From Favolaschia claudopus (Eukaryota; Basidiomycota; Agaricomycetes; Agaricales; Mycenaceae), in contig JAWWNJ010000032.1 in assembly GCA_037176885.1 (NCBI GenBank), positions 620,001 to 684,000 of the forward strand: 64,000 nt of DNA, given 5' to 3'. The translations under genes were made by a program, and so were the position numbers. This document shows, in pieces, positions 35,729-47,534 of the stretch; positions within the stretch are counted from its first letter, which is position 1, and each line of letters starts with the position of its first letter. A model generated the notes under the pieces. The model was not told the DNA's origin. It was given only the letters and a program-made list of their open reading frames with translations, and made no database searches.

Positions 35729-35964
35729 AGGAGATGCAGTCCGGTAACAAGAGTCAAAGTTTGAACGTTTAACGCGTCAAGATTGTCGGTCAAGGTTCGA
35801 ATGTGAGGAGGTCACAGTTCCCAAGGCGGTTGTCGATTGTATGAGAATCGGTACATGAAGGTTCAAGACACGGGAGGGTGACGCGCTTGGGCCATGCCCA
35901 TAATTAGGCAGCCCGTAAATGACGATCAACAACGCGTTTCTTGTCTTCTACCATTACAATCCAA

Positions 35965-37103
35965 ATGGACGCTGAAATGCCACAGTCGTGGCTAGCTGCT
36001 TTGCGAACTTCCTCAAGTGAACCCAGTCAACTACATAAAAATTCTGAACCACCTCCAATTCCTTCCAACTTGAAGCTTTTTGGGTCTGAATATGTTCTCT
36101 ATGGTTTCGTGGTCCCAGATGACCTGAAAGACACCTACAACGTCAAATACAACTTCCTTGGTCATCCCAACGAGTACTCAGACCCTTACTCACGCCGTCA
36201 AGAATATACCCGCATTGCAATTCGCGACGCTGCAAAAAAATTAGGACTTCGAGTATTCATTGACTCCGCCCGAGCGCAATTTTACGGTTTGGTTTTCCGG
36301 CGCCAAGCACGGGAAAGTGCAAGTCCAACAGGTTCCCGTCGCATCGAGGCTTGAGCAATTTGCAACTGAGCTAGGGATCAAGCAGAAAGCTGGGTGGCAC
36401 GAGACATGGGTTTCCTCACAGGTATCTCTGAACATCATCTTTCTGTGCGATTTCATTGTGGCTTACGAAGTATTCCGGGAAGGTTTGGAGGACTTCCAGA
36501 AAATTCGAACCCCCTTCGCACGTTCCGCAAGTGAGGCAGGCTGACTCGGTGTCCCCAATGGATTTCGTTGACTGGAGCGTACCCGGATTCCCGCCTTCGT
36601 GGCAGGCTGTCTTAGACGCACGCTCAGCAGGAGCCCATTCCGCCCCGTCTACCGAGTATGTACCATGCTGAGAGGCTACTACTTGTATCCAATCTCACTT
36701 CCGAACCAGACATTGGGGGTATGAGACGGAACCGACCCCTGCGATTCTTCCTGAACTCCTGGAGCATGACTTTATCTTATACGGCTACCTGATGACGAGC
36801 GAAGAAATGGAAGCCCTCGCCACCAAATACAGCGCTCTAGGGTACCCTGAAGTATATTCCGATAAAGAGTATCGCCGTCAATCGTATACGCGCATAGCGG
36901 TTCATTGTACTGCGCGGAATGTGGCAATCAAAGTGCATACTCACAACCAACCCTACAACGATTTCGTTGTCTTCTTTACCTCGGCCAGTCGAGGTGCCAT
37001 TTCCAAGCGGAAAATCCCCGTTGCTTCTAAGGTCGAAGAATTTGCAAACGAGATGGGAATAAAGCGGAAACCCAGGTGGCTCCAAGCTCGGCCCCTCTCC
37101 TAA
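35965..37103 (+). CDS. Orphan protein with an internal tandem domain duplication
   Basis: Two related units of about 150 residues are encoded in tandem. Unit 1, from the ATG at 35965, has MPQSWLAAL, EYVLYGFVVPDDL, and YSRRQEYTRIAIRDAAKKLG. Unit 2, from about 36560, has PPSWQAVLDARSAG, HDFILYGYLMTSEEM and EYRRQSYTRIAVHCTARNVA. Both end in IPVASKVEEFANEMGIKRK or its unit-1 relative VPVASRLEQFATELGIKQK. A 49-base intron (36422-36470) joins the units in one frame, and a further intron (about 36660-36730) lies inside unit 2. In unit 1 the reading frame changes at about 36253-36308; a 55-base GT-AG intron there restores it. It could instead be two neighbouring genes with unit 1 broken. I recognise no family. 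Confidence 0.55.
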
Positions 37104-37353
37104 GGTATATGTGGCCTTTGGAACAAAGCGGCTCGTACTTTGGAAGGGAAACACAATTTTGGTTATCAGGGCATGTCACTATTGATTTTCTCCATTAAGA
37201 ACAACGGAGCTTACCTTGGCCCATTTCCTTTCATTTCACAGATAATCGTTTACCAGTGTGAACGAAATGCGTCGGATTCTGTGTTGCTGGAACATGCCAG
37301 TCCGTAGGTACAAATGCTTACTTTATCTCTAATTAATCTCCTTCACTTCCCAC

Positions 37354-38425
37354 CTATATCCACACCTTGTTCCCCATGTGCGACACAAACGCACCGCTCT
37401 CCGCAACAGTCCATCTGTTGAACACCTCCAGCTGCATCTTAACGGACACCTCCGGCGTAATAGGCCCCTTGAAATCCGGCGCAATCTTAGGAACCCCTGC
37501 CGCCAACATCTTCATCTCCGCAGCGATACCCGGGTTGCCTATAACACGATGCGTATGACATCGAGTCCAAAACCGAAAGCAAGAAGAAAACAACTCACTG
37601 GCATCTGCACCGGTGTTCACAATGCCGGGGCTCATCGCGAGGAATACAAACCCTTCATCTTTGTACTGCGCTGCGTACTTCGCCACGACCATATTGAGCG
37701 CCGCCTTGGCGATGGAGTAACTCGGTTCCGCGAGCATTCCTGAGGCGAGTGTCAAGTCGAGATCGCCGAGGCCGCTGCTGAGAGCCATGACTCGCTTGGC
37801 CGAGCCCTTCTTGAGGAGCGGGAGGAAAGCGTTGATGGTGTGCGCGGTGCTGATAGCGTTGTACTTGTACTGTTGAGTTCAATTTTTAGAAAGTTCAAAG
37901 TCTCGGGTCTGAAAACATAAACGCACGTTGTCGATCAGATCCTTCTCAAGGTCTTCTGGAGTGGCACTAAAAGATTGTTGGCCCAAATCAAAGAAGAATC
38001 CCGCCAACAAAAACTCACAATCCATCCATGGTCACACCGGGATGGTTGGAGCCCCCGGCATTGGCGATCAGGTAGTCTAATTTTCCGCCAGTCACTTTCC
38101 CAACCTCCTCTGCAGCAGACTACACGAATTTACTGAGTAATCTGGCATGAATTCAGACGCCGGCAAAAAACACACCAACAAAGCTCTCCCGTCGGTGCAG
38201 TCGGCCTGAACGATGTGGATGTTCTTCCTCCCCAGCGCCTCGACGTTGGGCGCTTTATTCTTGTTGCGAACGATGGCGAAGACGGTGTTCGAGCTATTCG
38301 CGCTGAGCTGATTGACAAACTCGAGCTAACAATAGAAGCGAGTTGAATCAGGATTCGAGAATAGATGGATCGAAGAGGCTGACCCCGATCCCTTTGGCGG
38401 CTCCGGTTACGACGTAAGAAGACAT
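37354..38425 (-). CDS. Short-chain dehydrogenase/reductase
   Basis: A classical NAD(P)-binding Rossmann enzyme. From the ATG at 38423-38425 it begins SSYVVTGAAKGIG (the TGxxxGIG cofactor motif), then after an intron QLSANSSNTVFAIVRNKNKA. The structural motif LIANAG is present and the catalytic pair is in PSYSIAKAALN (Tyr-x3-Lys). VMALSSGLGDLD supplies the catalytic Ser. SPGIVNTGAD and a C-terminal GAFVSHMGNKVWI follow. Length is about 260 residues over several short introns. The substrate cannot be told; relatives act on small alcohols, ketones or secondary metabolites. It has no obvious functional link to its neighbours. Confidence 0.85.
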
Positions 38426-39006
38426 GCTTGTGAGAGTTGTTTAAAAAGGTTTGCGGTGTAAACGACAAGGCGAGACGAAATTGTTGTTGCTCGTCGACAT
38501 TTATTCAAGCTCTACTTATACTCTTAATGTTATCATATGTTTGATTCGATCACCGCCGAGGGCTTTGTCATCGCGCTTGAGCGCAGAGAACAATTCCTAT
38601 TTTTAGATTTCTTTCCTTGCCAAGAACCCATATAAGGAAAACCGAGTGTATACGGGCGAACCTCCGCAGTGCTTTATAAGACCGAGCGTCGGGAAATGAG
38701 TGAGACTCCTGCGCTCCGCAAATATTGAATCCCCATAGACTCAGCTATGGTACACGATCCGGCGACGAATCTGACTCGTTGTCACTCAGGTCAACAGTGG
38801 TGGAACAAATGTGGAAACGCATTTCACAGTGGACGAGACCGAGTCGGCGAATACAACACAGAAAGCATCCATGTTTAAATTAATGATGTCTTCTCTGGTT
38901 AATTGGTTGTTGTATGTATGTATGTTGCTACACGAATTGCGAACGACGCCGACGGCACCTAAGCTATGATAGAAAAAGATGGTTGTTGATACAAGGAACG
39001 CATCGT
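38426..39006. other. Intergenic spacer
   Basis: This holds the promoter side of the dehydrogenase and the 3' side of the RNF10-like gene. A short TATG repeat is at about 38910. No gene is visible. Confidence 0.5.
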
Positions 39007-41102
39007 TCACCGTCTCTTGCGTCCTCCACCTCCACTCCCCAGCACCACCAGCTTATTGCGTCTCTTCCCACCACCGCCACCACCACTGCTCCTCGCCTCA
39101 AGCTCATGCCACGCAGCATCCAGATCCCATTCATCCGCCTCCTCCACTTCCACACGACGCGCAGGCGACGGCCCACCGCTGCCTCGTCCTGGGGTTGGCG
39201 CCGCATGTGCCGCAGCCGCAAAACTCCTTGCACCCCACGCGCCCGAAGGCACCTCCGCAGGAGCACTCTGTGCTGGAAGAATCACCTCATCCAACACGGG
39301 ACTCTCCCCTGCAAACCGCCACGTCGTCGCAGCAGTAACACTGTTGAACACATCCCGATCCCGCTCGCGTTCCCTCTCTTCCGCCCTTACCCTGGCCCGC
39401 TCATCCTTCCTCCCCTTCTCCTTCCTCCGCGACGCACGCATCTTCAAAGCTCCCTCAAAATTCTTCAGCCCGCCTTCAAACCCACCCACAACCTCCGACA
39501 GGTCCGCTTCGACGAATACGACATCCGCCCCCTCCGGCATGTGCGCAAGGTACTTGCACCGCTTGCGGAGGTCATCGTTGACGGTGCCTTCGCTGAAGGC
39601 GTCGACCCGTATCGTTATCGCGTCCGGGAACGCGGGGTACGAGCGGAAATGCGCCAACAGAATCTTGATGTCAAGCGGATGCAGGAAAATGGGCAGACCC
39701 GAGGCGCCTTGGTAGTAGTAGTACGTCGACGTAGACGGCGGAGGGGGGTTGACGTTCCGTCGTTGGCGGGGGTTGTTGCGGTTGTTTGTCAGCTCTGCAG
39801 CGCCCGAGCGCAGGGCGAGCAGTTCCTGTGGGGCGTCTAACTGGGGTGTTGCCTGGAAGTGCATTGCCGCTTCCTGCTTGCGGCGATTCTCGTGGTACGC
39901 GACACGCTCCTCGATCTCGCGCTGGTCTCGAGTGGCTTTATCGATCGCCTCCTTCAGGATGGGCGTGTCGAGAGCTGTCGCCTTGTCGATCTGGTGTCGC
40001 ACCTTGGCATCAGCAGCATCGACGAACAAAACGGAGAGATCGTCCGTCATCCCGGCGAAAATGCGTCGCTCCGAAGCGAGTTCGTTGAGATCTTGCGTCA
40101 GGTCCGAGACAAGGTACGACGGCGTGGCAAGCATGAACTTCGCGTAGTTGAAAACATCAGGAAGGAAATGGAACGGCGCCTGATGTGGGGGCAGAAGATC
40201 TGAAGGCCAGGTGTGAGATCGGGGGAGAGCTAAAGTGGTGATTTGAGGCCGCTGCATCAACCGCATGCGCATCGTCGAACCAGCGCGGGGAGCGGTTTCA
40301 AATAACCGGTCCAAAGCAGAACCAGCCGATGACGAGCCAGCGACGGGTGGGCCGTTGAAGTCTTCTTCCACGGCATGTAACGGGCCGTCGAACCACTTCA
40401 CGCTCTTCAGCTGCTTCTCGTTGACCGAGTCGAAGCAGATGGGGCAGCGGGCCCACTTGTTCTCAGAGGTGTTCAAATAATGCAATATGCACGGGAAGCA
40501 GAACACCTGCAGAGAGTTGATTCAATGCGGGGCTCTCCGAAGAGTCAAAATTAGACTGACATGGCCGCACTTGGTCATGCGTGGGGCCGTCGGTGGAGAA
40601 AGGCAGATTGGACAAGTTGTGTGGCCCTCTTCCTGAGCTGTGCGCTCCCCGCCAGCAGCAGCAGACGCCAGCGCCGAGGAACGGGGAATGATAACCTGGA
40701 GAATGTCCTGCCATTGGAAAAATCTGTAGCGGAACCGATAAGTTCATTTAGACCGTTGATCCAACACATGAAACTTGCATATCGGGGTCCGCGAAGTGAA
40801 CAGTGTAGTCGCCGTTAGGATTCATAACGAAGCGGTACTGGGCATTAACGAATCCTAGAACACCCGAGGCTTGATAACGATGTATACACTCAAATTGAGC
40901 ACCCCCACTCACGTTCCTTGTTCCAGACACCCTGGTTCGTGCCCGTCTTCCTGCTCCTCCTCGGGAGACTCGCAAGAGGCTGGGTTTGTCTCGGGGGAAG
41001 GGTAAAGTTGAGCAGATGGTTCAAGGACTGATTCGACGCCATCTTGGAGGCGCGCCGCGGCGTCAACGAAGCCGCTGAAGGCGTCGTCGTCGCGTTGGAC
41101 AT
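39007..41102 (-). CDS. RING finger protein RNF10/Mag2 orthologue
   Basis: RNF10 (yeast Mag2) is a RING E3 ligase that ubiquitinates 40S ribosomal proteins during stalled initiation. From the ATG at 41100-41102 the N-terminus is Ser/Arg-rich with a conserved stretch (SLNHLLNFTLPPR), then RFVMNPNGDYTVHFADPDM. The RING is CPICLSPPTAPRMTKCGHVF, CFPCILHYL, WARCPICFDSV. Downstream are KSVKWFDGP and the diagnostic YYYYQGASGLPIFLHPLDIK before ILLAHF. After this come a charged coiled region and a Gly/Lys/Arg-rich C-terminus that stops at 39007-39009. Two to four introns lie in the first 600 bases; the rest is one exon. Length and layout match the family. Confidence 0.85.
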
Positions 41103-41332
41103 CGTGAGGGGAAGAAGAGAGTTATCGGTATAGAATTGTGAGTCGAGGACCTTTCCCGACCAGTGGGAAGCGGTCCAAGGAGGTGACTCTTCGGCTTTTC
41201 CCGGAGGAGCCGATGGGAGCCGGTGCCAGCAAACGTTGGTCACAATGACGAGGGGGAAACCGAGAAAAATGCATGAGCTGTGAGGTCGATTTAAATTATT
41301 ATGCATTGGGTCCTTTTCTATGATACAGCTGC

Positions 41333-44300
41333 TCAGTCTATAGCCTTTTGGTTCGCACTCAATACATCCGCCATAAGACGCTCCCCGCCCACACAAATCC
41401 CAGCCGACCATAACGACAGCAGAGAAGAAACGCAGAAGAAACTGATCGTCTGCCCAATTTCGAGCCACGAACCTGCAAAAAAAATCAGATTGGCCTCTGT
41501 GAAAAGCAGCAAGATCAAATGACTGACCAGTGTCCGTTACATTGTAAAAGAACGACAAGGTCATTCCATCGGTCAGCGTGAGGGCGACTAGGAAGACCGA
41601 GAAAGGAGGTAGATCCAGAGCATCATTGAGAGTAGCGATTGCTACGGCTAACATAATGTAAGGCACGATGATCTTGAATACCTATCAAGCACTCAGTCTG
41701 AAATCCAGGTGAGGGATGGAAAGCATACTAAGAGTACGGCCATGGCGAAGGGGTTGAATATTGGTATCAGTCGATAAACTGGGGAAAGATAGAAAGACCT
41801 GTGACAAAAGTAATAGGTCAAACACCGCCCTAGCTCATGTCCTCTTGCACTCACGATATCGACGCAACACTGTTACAATTCGGTCAGCTTCTCGCCGCTT
41901 ATCGAAACAGCATACTCACTTTCCCGTCCCAAAGAAACCAACCTGAACGAAAAACAGAAAGAACAAAGCTATCCGGATGTCATCTGGCTGAAATCGATAT
42001 TGTTGAATGCTCTTGGATTTCTTGACTCGTTCGAGATCGCTTCGCAAAGATTTCTCCGCTTCAATCCACGACATGAGCGTTGTGAAGTACGCCACATAAA
42101 AGAGGCCCTCATCGCCGAGGGACAAGATGACGAAGGTCGGCCCAAGACCCAGGAAATACATGAGCATCTTGGATCGTGGCGTGTCATGGTTGAGGTTCGA
42201 TGCGAAGGGAAGTATCGAGGCGATACCTAGAATTGTTGATGAATTCGGTAGACATAAGATACATACATAAGTCGCTTACTAAAGATAATCCACCCCGCCA
42301 CCTGATTTAGCAGAGGGAGCCCAAGTTTGGCCCTGAGGTGATAGGCAGAACTGGCCGTGACAAGCATGGTGAGCACAACGAGAATGCCCTGACTTGTAGT
42401 TGAGAGACAGACATCATCCAATAAACAAACGGAATGCTACCTCAATCAAGAAAAGGCGGTGCAGATTTCTCCCCAAAGCAGGGATGGTTCTGGAATACAA
42501 GAACCCGGCGACAAGCATGGACACCCCGCCAGCGATACTACATGACCGAGCCAATTAGCACAGAAACCGCCTTAATGCAACCCGACGCACATCGTGATAA
42601 CGCTTTCAGTCTTATCGACTGATAGAAGAGGGAATATTCCAGTCACCAAACACGACGCAGTCCATAGGTATGGTGTGGACATCCGGCATCGAGTCTCTTT
42701 TGTCCATGAAGTCAATGGCCACGCGACTCCGATGAGGAAGAAGCCCACGCTCCAGATAGACCGATGCATGTAAGCAGCCTTCGGAAAAATGGTGAATCAT
42801 CCAACTACGAACCGGTCAGTCACTCACAGCCATACATTGAAGGGCTCCAAACACCAATCCCCCGTAAAGCGCAATTTGTCCGTACGGAACCCGTTGCCCC
42901 TGAGATTGAAGCAGGGGTAACACCTGAACCCCAACTTGATGCCAGAAGTAACACGGAAAGGCGATGTACAAGTAATATGTCCAGGGCGATCGCTGTATTG
43001 CAAATAAAGACCAAAATGCAGCCAAACCTATGCCCGCGATGCTGGTGATGGCGCCAGTGGATCGAGGAAGCTGCTTGTCGAGAGGCCGGAATATGAACAG
43101 AGACGCGTATGCAGCCCAGCCTGTATACGCGGCGGTGGCCATTCCTCTTATCAGCATCCGTTCATAGGTGTGAAGATAGCGCAGGCCGTCGAGCCCATCG
43201 TTGATGAGACTCGCTGAGAGGTCGCGTGCTGTGCCCCACTTCTTATCAGCAATCGCCCGTTCTATCTCGTTCAGTTTTGCGAGCCGGTTAGAGGACCCGG
43301 GTCCTTCGAGGAGGACGTATGGTTTGTACCACACGGTGTGCGACATCTTCATTTCTGTTCAGGAATGATGAATGAACATCGCGCAGATATAGTCGAGACT
43401 CCATACCATGCTTGACTCTATATTGTTCTATAATCATCTGTGCGCAGCAGTTAACCAAGTTGCTAGCGGACATGGAGAAAAATGCCCAACCTTCGCATTA
43501 ACGTACGCTAATTTGGCCAGGGTTGCATCCCCTTCTCGCGGCAACAAATATCCTGGTCGTGTCGAATCCACATCAGGGAGGACACCAACCGAGTTTACGG
43601 GCCACTTCAAGCCCACGAGAGCAGCCATTAGTGAGGCTATGTCGGCCTGGTCGACGTCTCTACGCAGGAGGTGCCCCAGCTCCCATGGCTCTGAATACGA
43701 ATCGTGAGAGGAGGGCGTGGAATCAGGCAGGGGGGCACGAATCCCTCGTCCCCAGGCGACCAGCGGGGTTCGAGTGTTATCAGGGTCTGATTGACAAGAG
43801 AGTCATGTCATCATGGGAAGACGCGAGGGGGGGAAAACGCATACGACCGTCCCCGTGGTTTCCGATAACAGACATTCCATGGTCTGCGGTGAATATATAG
43901 CTCGTGTCTTCGTCCTGGAAGAATTCGCGCAGGAGAATTTCAGTCCGACGAACGATGTCGTCGACCACCTGGATATTATTCATGTATTCCTGTAGGATAA
44001 ATCAGCCGCTGTTTCAATAGCTTTCAATGTGGCAGTACCGTGGAGAACGGTCTATATGAGTGGCCTGTGGTGTCTAGACCTAACAAATGGAGAAAGAAAA
44101 CAGTGCCAGGGGCACGTATTTGTGAATCCAAAGTTGCATTTGTTGACGCGTTGTGGAGAAGGTTCGTGAGTTGGTCATAGGTCCAGATGTCGAGAGCAGT
44201 GGCGTCTGCAACTGCATCTTCAGCAAATGAAATAGAATAAAGATAACAACGTTGGACCTTTGGTAAAGTCCTCCTCGTCCTCGTTATAACACCAAGTCAT

Positions 44301-45056
44301 AACCTTTCCTGGCGACGCGCCACGTGAAAACATGGGCAAAATATCTGGAGACCCAAACGAGAATGTCGTGGAAGATTGATTGAACACCGAGTCGAAATCG
44401 ACCTGTGGGTACTGCATAAGTTTCAAGCTGTTTTTTGGAGGGTTCTTAACACACAGGATTCGTTTTCCAGCCCTGAAGCTAGTCATAAGATTCAGAAGGG
44501 CCACTAGAGAGTGCTCTTGCCTTCGTCACGGCAGAAACGTCCTCGTACATGCCACCTTACACTGCGTTCAAGAGACCGACACGAAGAGCCAGAGATAGAG
44601 ACAAACCAATGATCGCGACATGCCCTGGTCTACTTTCCGTCGGTACACGAGTATGGGACACCCCGAACGCTCCCCTGTTCTCAATAATTGACCTTAGATA
44701 CGGCGCGACGACTTCCGGGCCATCCGGAATACCAGGTCGGAAACCGTTCTTCTGAAATAATAAGTCCGCACGGAGTCCGTCACCTTCGAGAATGTGAGAC
44801 AAAGCACAACACTGAGAAGCGCGTATGTGCGCGCACCGACTATGAGAACAAGCCTTTTAGACTCGCCTCCGTCAAGCCCATGACTCTCCATCCCGCGTAC
44901 GACAGGGCTAGTGAAGTAGCAGTCGAATACTGGTTATGAATTGGACATTTTTTCACAGGTGGCCGAGTACGAAGCTGACTGACCGGACCATATATACACC
45001 AGATGAAATATGAGCCCGGTGAGTAGGAGGGTCGCCAGGTTGTAATTAGAGCCCAT
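41333..45056 (-). CDS. MCD4: GPI ethanolamine phosphate transferase 1 (Mcd4/PIG-N)
   Basis: Mcd4 adds ethanolamine phosphate to the first mannose of GPI precursors in the ER membrane. From the ATG at 45054-45056 there is a signal-anchor segment ([17 protein letters not shown]), then DGLRADLLF and [18 protein letters not shown] with the catalytic Thr. The phosphatase-like core continues with [46 protein letters not shown] and VNSVGVLP. The C-terminal half has many membrane segments ([35 protein letters not shown]). It ends after [19 protein letters not shown] and [15 protein letters not shown]. It has at least twelve short introns, including one inside the last transmembrane region. The order of motifs is complete, so the gene looks intact. 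Confidence 0.92.
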
Positions 45057-45609
45057 TACTGCAATGATTTGAGAAGCCTAGCAGCAGCCTACGCAAACCA
45101 CCAAAGGTTTTTGGACAGTGAATGGTTGTTGAGCCCAGGTTGACAAAGGGATATATCCTCGCCGACAAGCGTAGTGAGAACGATATCTGGCACTAGTAGA
45201 CCCAACGCCTTGACGTGGCTCTCAGCCCTTTGAGTGTTGCAGTATTTTCGGAGTTTTCCAAGAGTTTTCCAACTTATTTTTGCTTCAATAGTTTCAGTCG
45301 TCTACTAGATAGGTGTTTCGCAGACGCAGGGGAGGTGAACTGAGCGGGAAGACGACAAGCCCGTAGAACTAGATGGAGAAAGGCGAAAGCAGCAAACATA
45401 TAACGGCACACATTCAACTCTGATTCAACTTTCATCGCGTTCTAATACTCAGATCTACGCGACCAACAACGTCGACGAAAGGGTCCAGCACATCACATAA
45501 CCTGTCGTTCCAGTCGAGCGCGTCTTCGCCTGTATCATTGGCTTAATATCATCGCTTCGGAATCGAGAATCTTTGAACGACTCGGAAACGGCGCGTTGAA
45601 ACTTTACTC
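45057..45609. promoter_or_regulatory. Divergent promoter between MCD4 and WBP11
   Basis: A 553-base non-coding gap lies between two divergent start codons and must hold both promoters. No clear TATA box is seen. The part near WBP11 is rich in CGA and CGAC patches. Confidence 0.45.
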
Positions 45610-47333
45610 ATGGCCAAGGGCAAAAACCTGAATCCAGCGGACGCCTACCGTGAGTTTGTTGGAGGTTTTGAGAGGTGTTGTCCTCATTATCGCTCACATA
45701 GGCAAGGCGCTTCGTAAGAAGGAACTCAAGAAGGCGAGTGAGGGGAACAGGATTGAGTTCCTCATTCTGACGATAAGACTGTGCAGTAGAACAAGACCGA
45801 ACGAGGCAAAGCGCGCGACTTTGCTCTCGTTAAAAAGGATACCACAGGTGAGCTTGTCTGGTAGCCGGTTAGCTGACTAGCCGCTCACAACGAGCAGACC
45901 TAGAAGCGGAAGTAGAAAAACTCGAGTTTGCGATTGAGGCCAAAGACAAGGCTCGTTACGCGGAGGCCAAAGCGGAACTGGACAATATCTACAAGAAGAA
46001 AGAGGAATATCTAAAGGAACATCCTGAACAGCGCAGACTCGTCTACAGAAAGAAGGATGGCACTAAACCTGACGAAGAGATTATATTGCCCAGTCGGAAT
46101 TTCTTCGATAAGAACGGTCTTCCTCGACATCCGGAGCGCAGTATATATTACGATCCAGTTATGAATCCTTTTGGTGTGGCCCCGCCTGGAATGCCATATC
46201 AAGAGCGACGTACGCGTCTTTTATCATGTGTGTTACATCTGGCTAACCTGCATTCCAGCGCGGTTGCCTGGCGAAGTGTATAGTGACGACTCTGAGGATG
46301 ATGGTGAATTTTGAGCACTCGTATCAACGCATGATATCTAATTCTCCGTAAGACGATGATGTGGCCATGCCTGAAGGGCCGCCTCCAGAAGCAGAGGAAG
46401 ACGGTGATAGCGACGACGATATTCCTATGCCAGACGGTCCACCGCCGGGCCAATCCAGTTAGTATTGCGCCTCTTGCTCGGCAATCCTTCTAATTTTCTG
46501 TCATAGCATCCAGTTTGCCTCCACTTCCGCCGTCCCTTCCATCGCATCCCCCACCTCCTCCCATGTCGCTGCCACCCCGACCGCCATTCCCTCCTCCACC
46601 ACCCGGCTTCCCTCCAAACAACCTCCCTCCTCGACCGCCCGGCTTTCCTGGAGCAAGCTTCCCCCCAGGATTCCTTCCTCCTCCTCCTCCTCCTCCTGGC
46701 GTGTTCCCACTACCACCACCGAACTTCCCCGGCTTTCCGCCGCAAGGGCTTCCGCCACCGCCTCCAGGCTTTTATCCACCTGTCCGAAACCCATCGTCGC
46801 TTCAAGACCCTCTATCCAATATCCCGCACCAAACTTTCCAGGCACACCGAGCCGCTGTGCACTCCAGTCTCCCCTCCAAACCCTCGTCTGCCGTTCCTCC
46901 TGGATCTGCGTCCCTTCCACCCAAACCCGTTGCCGCGGTTGACAGCGCGAATTTGATGAAGGCCACCGTTTTCGCAGCTCCCGAGCTTCGAGACTTCAAG
47001 AAGGAAGCGACGGCATTCGTACCTTCGAATGTTCAACGGAAGAAAACCACGACAGGTGCTGCTAATGCGTCCTCCTCTCGAGTGAATGCCGCACCCTCGC
47101 TTGGGACACTACCAGATAAACCAGATAGCGCTGCACCGGCGGATTCGTTACCCGTCCGACCGGATTTGCTTGGGTCTCTCAAGGGCAAATTCGGGACCCC
47201 ACCTGCGGTTACGAACGCGAGTGGTCCTGGGACCGGAAAGGTCAAGGCTAAGGAGTCGCAGGCAGCGAAGGGCGTGAAGGAAGACTACGATAAATTCGTA
47301 GAGTCTATGGCGGATATCTTAGGACCTAAATGA
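45610..47333 (+). CDS. WW domain-binding protein 11 (splicing factor)
   Basis: WBP11 proteins act in pre-mRNA splicing and bind WW domains or PQBP1 through proline-rich motifs. From the ATG at 45610 the start AKGKNLNPADAYRKALRKK and ELKKNKTERGKARDFALVKK is the family's N-terminal Wbp11 domain, rebuilt over two short introns. A charged helix follows (EVEKLEFAIEAKDKARYAEA). Then comes RHPERSIYYDPVMNPFGVAP with PPGMPY. Acidic and PDGPPPG repeats lead to a very long proline-rich region (about 46510-46790) with poly-Pro runs. The C-terminus KEDYDKFVESMADILGPK is also typical. About five introns are inferred. It is the downstream partner of the MCD4 divergent promoter. Confidence 0.88.
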
Positions 47334-47534
47334 ATGTATTCCGGCTATTTGGATACACTGCTTCGCATTGCACACGACTACTTGTGAATCTCGAGAACTT
47401 GAGATATTTATAATTTGAGGCACCGGTGTTCTCCGGGCATCAAAACTCCTTGCGTCTTCCGGTTCCCCACAAACCACAAGTTTAGGATCAAGCAGGCAAG
47501 AATAGGACTCAGATGCGACTTGCTCCCCACCACC

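Noticed and set aside
36260..36544. Separate short gene inside unit 1 of the duplicated protein
   Set aside because: The frame begins at TTG, not ATG, and matches the second half of unit 1, so it is better read as a continuation of the same gene.
38914..39840. Long open frame on the plus strand
   Set aside because: It is a shadow of the RNF10-like gene on the minus strand; its composition is Arg/Pro-rich with no domain.
46501..46920. Minus-strand Glu/Gly-rich frame opposite WBP11
   Set aside because: It is the complement of the proline-rich coding region and has no independent support.
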